A DNA stretch of 6,326 nucleotides from Candidatus Nanoanaerosalina archaeon (GTDB lineage: Archaea; Nanohalarchaeota; Nanosalinia; Nanosalinales; Nanoanaerosalinaceae): contig JALDAI010000045.1 in the NCBI GenBank assembly GCA_022729285.1, forward strand, positions 1-6,326, written 5' to 3'. The notes under the pieces were generated by a model. It did no database searches. It was given only the letters and a program-made list of their open reading frames with translations, and was not told where the DNA came from. A program made the translations under genes and the position numbers. Below are positions 3,952 to 6,326 of the stretch, piece by piece. Numbering within the stretch: position 1 is the first letter of the stretch; the number at the start of each line of letters is the position of its first letter.

Positions 3952-5264
3952 TCGTGAAGGTTGTCGGTGGATAAGAAGTCTTTCTCCATCCCGATGTTAC
4001 CTTCTTTCAAGTCTTTTATAGCGCTTTCAAAGTCTTCTAATGTGACTTTGATGTCTTCAAGAGGCTCGTCTTTGTAAATTGCTGACAGAGCTGCTTGTTT
4101 AGCTATCTGTTCGATGTCTCTTCCGCTTACCTCGTCCGGCATCTTTTCAACAACGTTCCAAAGATCCACTTCATCGTCTATATCAAACTTCCTTGTATGA
4201 ACCTGTAAGATCTCTTTCTTAGCGATATTGTCCGGAAGACCCACTTCTATCGCTGAACAACGGTTGACGATAGCCGGATCGATGATCGATGGCTTGTTGG
4301 TTGCGAAGATTGAAACAACGTTCTGATTACCTATATCTTTATCAAGTCCGTCAAGCTCTGAAAGAAGCTGTGACATTGTTCTTTCAACCTCTTCTCCTCC
4401 ATGTCTTCTGTTCTCCTGTCTCTTCTTAGCTATTGAGTCAATTTCGTCAATGAATACTATGGCAGGCTTGTCGCTGCTTCTTGCCTGGTCGTAAAGTCTT
4501 CTAACTTTTTTCGCTCCTTCTCCGATAAACTTCTCAACTAGCTGCGGTCCGTTAACCATGAACATATCTGCGTCGTACTCGTTAGCAAGAGCTTTAACCA
4601 TCAATGTTTTTCCTGTGCCAGGAGGTCCTACTAACATAAGGCTTTTATCAAGATCTACTCCCCACTTCTCAATTATCTTTCTTCTATCATCGTCTAACTG
4701 GATTCCTACATTTCTTCTAAGGGTCTGTATTACTTCATCAAGTCCTCCGACGTCCTGGAAAGTTTTCTCGGTGTCAACGCTTTCAAAGTCTGGATCTTTT
4801 CTTTTCTTCAAAATATCGACTATCTGGAAGTTTTGAGGGTTTAGAGCAACTTCTGTACCCACGTTTAAATCATCGTTTGAGAGGTGTTCCGGGAACTTCA
4901 CTCCGTACTCCCCTTTCTGAGCTGACTGAGGCTCAACCCATATCCAGTCTCCTTCGAACTTTTTGACTACCACTCCCCTTAGAACGGTTGGATGGTTTCT
5001 TCTAACATTTTTTCTAGAACTTTTATTTTCGGAACCCACAATATTCACCTTGTTTTTCTCACGAGCTTTGATCTTATCGGCAAGTTTCTTAATCTGGTCT
5101 CTGTAGTAACTTTCTCCCTTATTTCCGTTAAGCGATTTGTTATAATAGCTTAGAAGTGTCTGTAAGTCAGTTGAGTTTTCTACAGCTTTCTTGATCTTTT
5201 CTAACTCTTCCTCAGAAATCTCATCTTTAAGAAGATCTTCCCTAATCTCGGGTTGCTTAGACAT
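3936..5264 (-). CDS. pan: Proteasome-activating nucleotidase (PAN)-like AAA ATPase, divergent
   Basis: A 442-residue ATPase, slightly longer than typical PAN. PAN forms a hexamer that unfolds proteins and feeds the 20S proteasome. Domains: a charged helical N-terminus (about 10-70), a basic linker (80-90), an OB-like domain (about 93-152, with VGTEVALNPQNFQIVDIL) and the AAA core from FQDVGG. Visible motifs: Walker A GPPGTGKT (213-220), pore loop KFIGEG with F246-I247-G248, Walker B IVFIDEID (269-276), sensor-1 Asn323, and SGRD (380-383) near the small-domain signature. Odd points: the usual DPALLRPGRFDR segment is replaced by DPAIVNRCSAIEV, three residues shorter, leaving only Arg335 as a possible arginine finger. 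The tail ends I-F-A, a Phe-for-Tyr version of the HbYX proteasome-docking tail. The gene has a TATA-like box 26 nt before the ATG and no ribosome-binding site, so it is probably leaderless. A PAN paralogue or a proteasome-independent AAA unfoldase is the alternative. Confidence 0.88.
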   Translation of the reverse strand: MSKQPEIREDLLKDEISEEELEKIKKAVENSTDLQTLLSYYNKSLNGNKGESYYRDQIKKLADKIKAREKNKVNIVGSENKSSRKNVRRNHPTVLRGVVVKKFEGDWIWVEPQSAQKGEYGVKFPEHLSNDDLNVGTEVALNPQNFQIVDILKKRKDPDFESVDTEKTFQDVGGLDEVIQTLRRNVGIQLDDDRRKIIEKWGVDLDKSLMLVGPPGTGKTLMVKALANEYDADMFMVNGPQLVEKFIGEGAKKVRRLYDQARSSDKPAIVFIDEIDSIAKKRQENRRHGGEEVERTMSQLLSELDGLDKDIGNQNVVSIFATNKPSIIDPAIVNRCSAIEVGLPDNIAKKEILQVHTRKFDIDDEVDLWNVVEKMPDEVSGRDIEQIAKQAALSAIYKDEPLEDIKVTLEDFESAIKDLKEGNIGMEKDFLSTDNLHEEIFA

Positions 5265-5286
5265 ACTTTAGAGTTACCATCAAATT

Positions 5287-5294
5287 ATTTAAAT
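5287..5294 (-). promoter_or_regulatory. TATA box of the PAN-like gene (leaderless start)
   Basis: ATTTAAAT, a near-ideal archaeal TATA box, is centred 26 nt before the A of the ATG at 5264, so transcription should begin at or next to the start codon. No GGTGA-type site precedes the ATG. Confidence 0.65.
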
Positions 5295-5324
5295 CTGGAT
5301 AAACTCTTCCAAAAGGTTAACGGA

Positions 5325-5347
5325 TGAAAACTTTTCAATGGTTTTCA
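5325..5347 (-). terminator. Possible weak terminator after the Cys-rich protein gene
   Basis: TGAAAAC (5347-5341) pairs with GTTTTCA (5331-5325) around a 9-nt loop. The stop codon TGA is the first three bases of the stem. Only short T runs follow, so termination may be partial and some transcripts could run into the PAN-like gene. Confidence 0.4.
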
Positions 5348-6326
5348 CTCGATAATTTCTACGTCCGGATCCATCAATGAAGGCTGACAAACTCCGTCAA
5401 CACATTCTCCGACACACTCTTCGTCAGAGTCACAAGCAGTGTCTTCTCTCTGCCTAATAGTGATCTGATCACCTATCTGTTTCGTGTTAGTGTTACCCAT
5501 CCTATCAACCACTTGTACCCATAGCTCAAAGTTTTCATATGAGTCTGCTGAGTAAGATCCTTCTACCGTGTCGCCTCTTTCAATGTCGCTTATTTGGTCA
5601 AGGATGGAGTCTCCTGAACAAGACCTGTCGCTACAAAAAGTGACTTCCGACAAAGGATAAAGGTTTGAATTATCGCTGAAGTCTCTGTAGTTGTCTCCAT
5701 AGTCTTCTCCGTCCATTACAGGGTATAGGTCTTCTTCTGTTTCAAAAACAAACTCTGTCTCATCAGCGGTGGATAGCTCTTGTTCTGTTATACAGTCTTC
5801 ACAGTCTTCTATAACAGGGTTCGATGAATGGTCGATAACATCGATGTATAGGTCTACAGCTCTTTCACTTTCTGAATGAACGTCTTTAAAACCGATATGT
5901 GTGTCAACTGTTGAATGAGGGTCTAAAGGATTGCTGTCGTAGGTAAGAGACATGTGGTACTGGCAGTTAGGTTCTTCTTCACAGTAGTCAACAAAGTCTT
6001 CGTCCATATCCACGCTTTCTCTTTCTCTTCCAGCATTGTACCTTTCAGCAGTACCTTCTTCAGGGTTGTAGATAACTTGTGTTACTTCAAAAGGGGTGTC
6101 TTGGTGACTGTGATCTAAAACTTCTACTGTGTAACCTAAGCATAGACCTTTCTCAGGGTTGTCTGAGCCTGAAGGGTTTGAGTAGTCGCCTGGAGTTCCT
6201 ACGTGACCTCCGTAAGCACCGTTCTCCCATTCTCTGTACTCTGAAATATCTAAAACATTTGTCATACCTGTTGGACAAGTGTTTTCAACAACGTTGTAGT
6301 AATACTGTTTGTTGAACCTTCCTTCA
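5345..6326 (-). CDS. Acidic Cys-rich, probably extracellular protein; C-terminal part (start beyond right edge)
   Basis: The minus frame stays open through the right edge: 20 codons precede the ATG at 6265, beginning EGRFNKQYYY and including a Cys. The visible 326 residues are therefore the C-terminal part of a longer protein, and any signal peptide is out of view. I do not recognise the family. It is extremely acidic (about 79 D+E to 16 K+R by hand count) and has 12 Cys, including pairs at 115/121, 175/178 (CEDC) and 231/236 and a terminal cluster CDSDEECVGECVDGVC (298-313). That cluster resembles the short disulfide-rich motifs found in secreted archaeal proteins. The sequence alternates strand-like stretches (for example YENFELWVQVVDRMGNTNTK at 263-282, reminiscent of Ig-like or PKD-like surface domains) with acidic loops. 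It ends in DVEIIE with no C-terminal anchor. Cell-surface or secreted location is inferred from composition. Confidence 0.8.
   Translation of the reverse strand, partial: EGRFNKQYYYNVVENTCPTGMTNVLDISEYREWENGAYGGHVGTPGDYSNPSGSDNPEKGLCLGYTVEVLDHSHQDTPFEVTQVIYNPEEGTAERYNAGRERESVDMDEDFVDYCEEEPNCQYHMSLTYDSNPLDPHSTVDTHIGFKDVHSESERAVDLYIDVIDHSSNPVIEDCEDCITEQELSTADETEFVFETEEDLYPVMDGEDYGDNYRDFSDNSNLYPLSEVTFCSDRSCSGDSILDQISDIERGDTVEGSYSADSYENFELWVQVVDRMGNTNTKQIGDQITIRQREDTACDSDEECVGECVDGVCQPSLMDPDVEIIE

Noticed and set aside
4558..4836. 92-codon plus-strand frame opposite the PAN-like gene
   Set aside because: Antisense shadow of the conserved ATPase core; Ser/Phe/Leu-rich low-complexity composition and no promoter or ribosome-binding site.
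6263..6265. ATG at 6265 as the true start of the acidic Cys-rich protein
   Set aside because: The frame is open for 20 more codons to the window edge with similar composition, including a Cys, and no ribosome-binding site or promoter precedes this ATG.
6079..6315. 78-codon plus-strand frame at the right edge
   Set aside because: Antisense to the acidic protein's continuous frame, with no start signal and composition typical of a reverse-strand reading.

Overview
The window reads as a piece of archaeal chromosome. Evidence for this: a proteasome-activating-nucleotidase (PAN) type AAA ATPase with an OB domain, a DUF2582-type winged-helix protein, a DUF123/GIY-YIG protein, TATA-like boxes about 26 bases before several starts that lack leaders, and GGTGA ribosome-binding sites before others. 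The DNA is AT-rich by eye. Some proteins are strongly acidic: by hand count the nucleotidyltransferase has about 66 D+E against 32 K+R, and the right-edge Cys-rich protein about 79 against 16. Short genes, low GC and acidic proteins suggest a halophilic DPANN-type archaeon, perhaps Nanohaloarchaeota. The lineage is an inference that I could not test.

Layout, left to right. Nearly all protein genes are on the minus strand. 1-671 holds a four-helix membrane protein with a Cys-Pro-Ile-Cys motif, followed 6 nt later by the start of a DUF123/GIY-YIG gene that runs off the left edge. 724-990 is a self-contained unit for a 68-residue Gln-rich protein, with its own promoter, ribosome-binding site and terminator. 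1066-1138 is tRNA-Gln(CUG) on the plus strand. It meets, almost end to end, a 196-residue unknown gene read the other way (1148-1738). 1798-2490 is a class I glutamine-amidotransferase-like hydrolase of the PuuD/peptidase C26 type. It diverges from a small winged-helix gene (2561-2758, plus), and the two share a compact promoter. A symmetric terminator (2763-2790) separates that gene from a sugar-phosphate nucleotidyltransferase (2793-3770). 3936-5264 encodes the PAN-like ATPase. From 5345 to the right edge is the C-terminal part of an acidic, Cys-rich, probably extracellular protein whose start lies outside the window.

The genes do not form one obvious pathway. Most look like single-gene transcription units with tight spacing. 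The largest unexplained gap is 165 nt (3771-3935), which holds a promoter and a terminator. No stretch over 300 nt lacks a gene. I saw no CRISPR array, insertion sequence, attachment site or replication origin.

The items most worth a second look are the remodelled second region of homology in the PAN-like ATPase (the RPGRFDR arginine-finger segment is replaced by a shorter NRCSA segment) together with its Phe-containing variant of the HbYX tail, the repeated placement of stop codons inside terminator hairpins, and the overlapping divergent promoter with a likely leaderless start.
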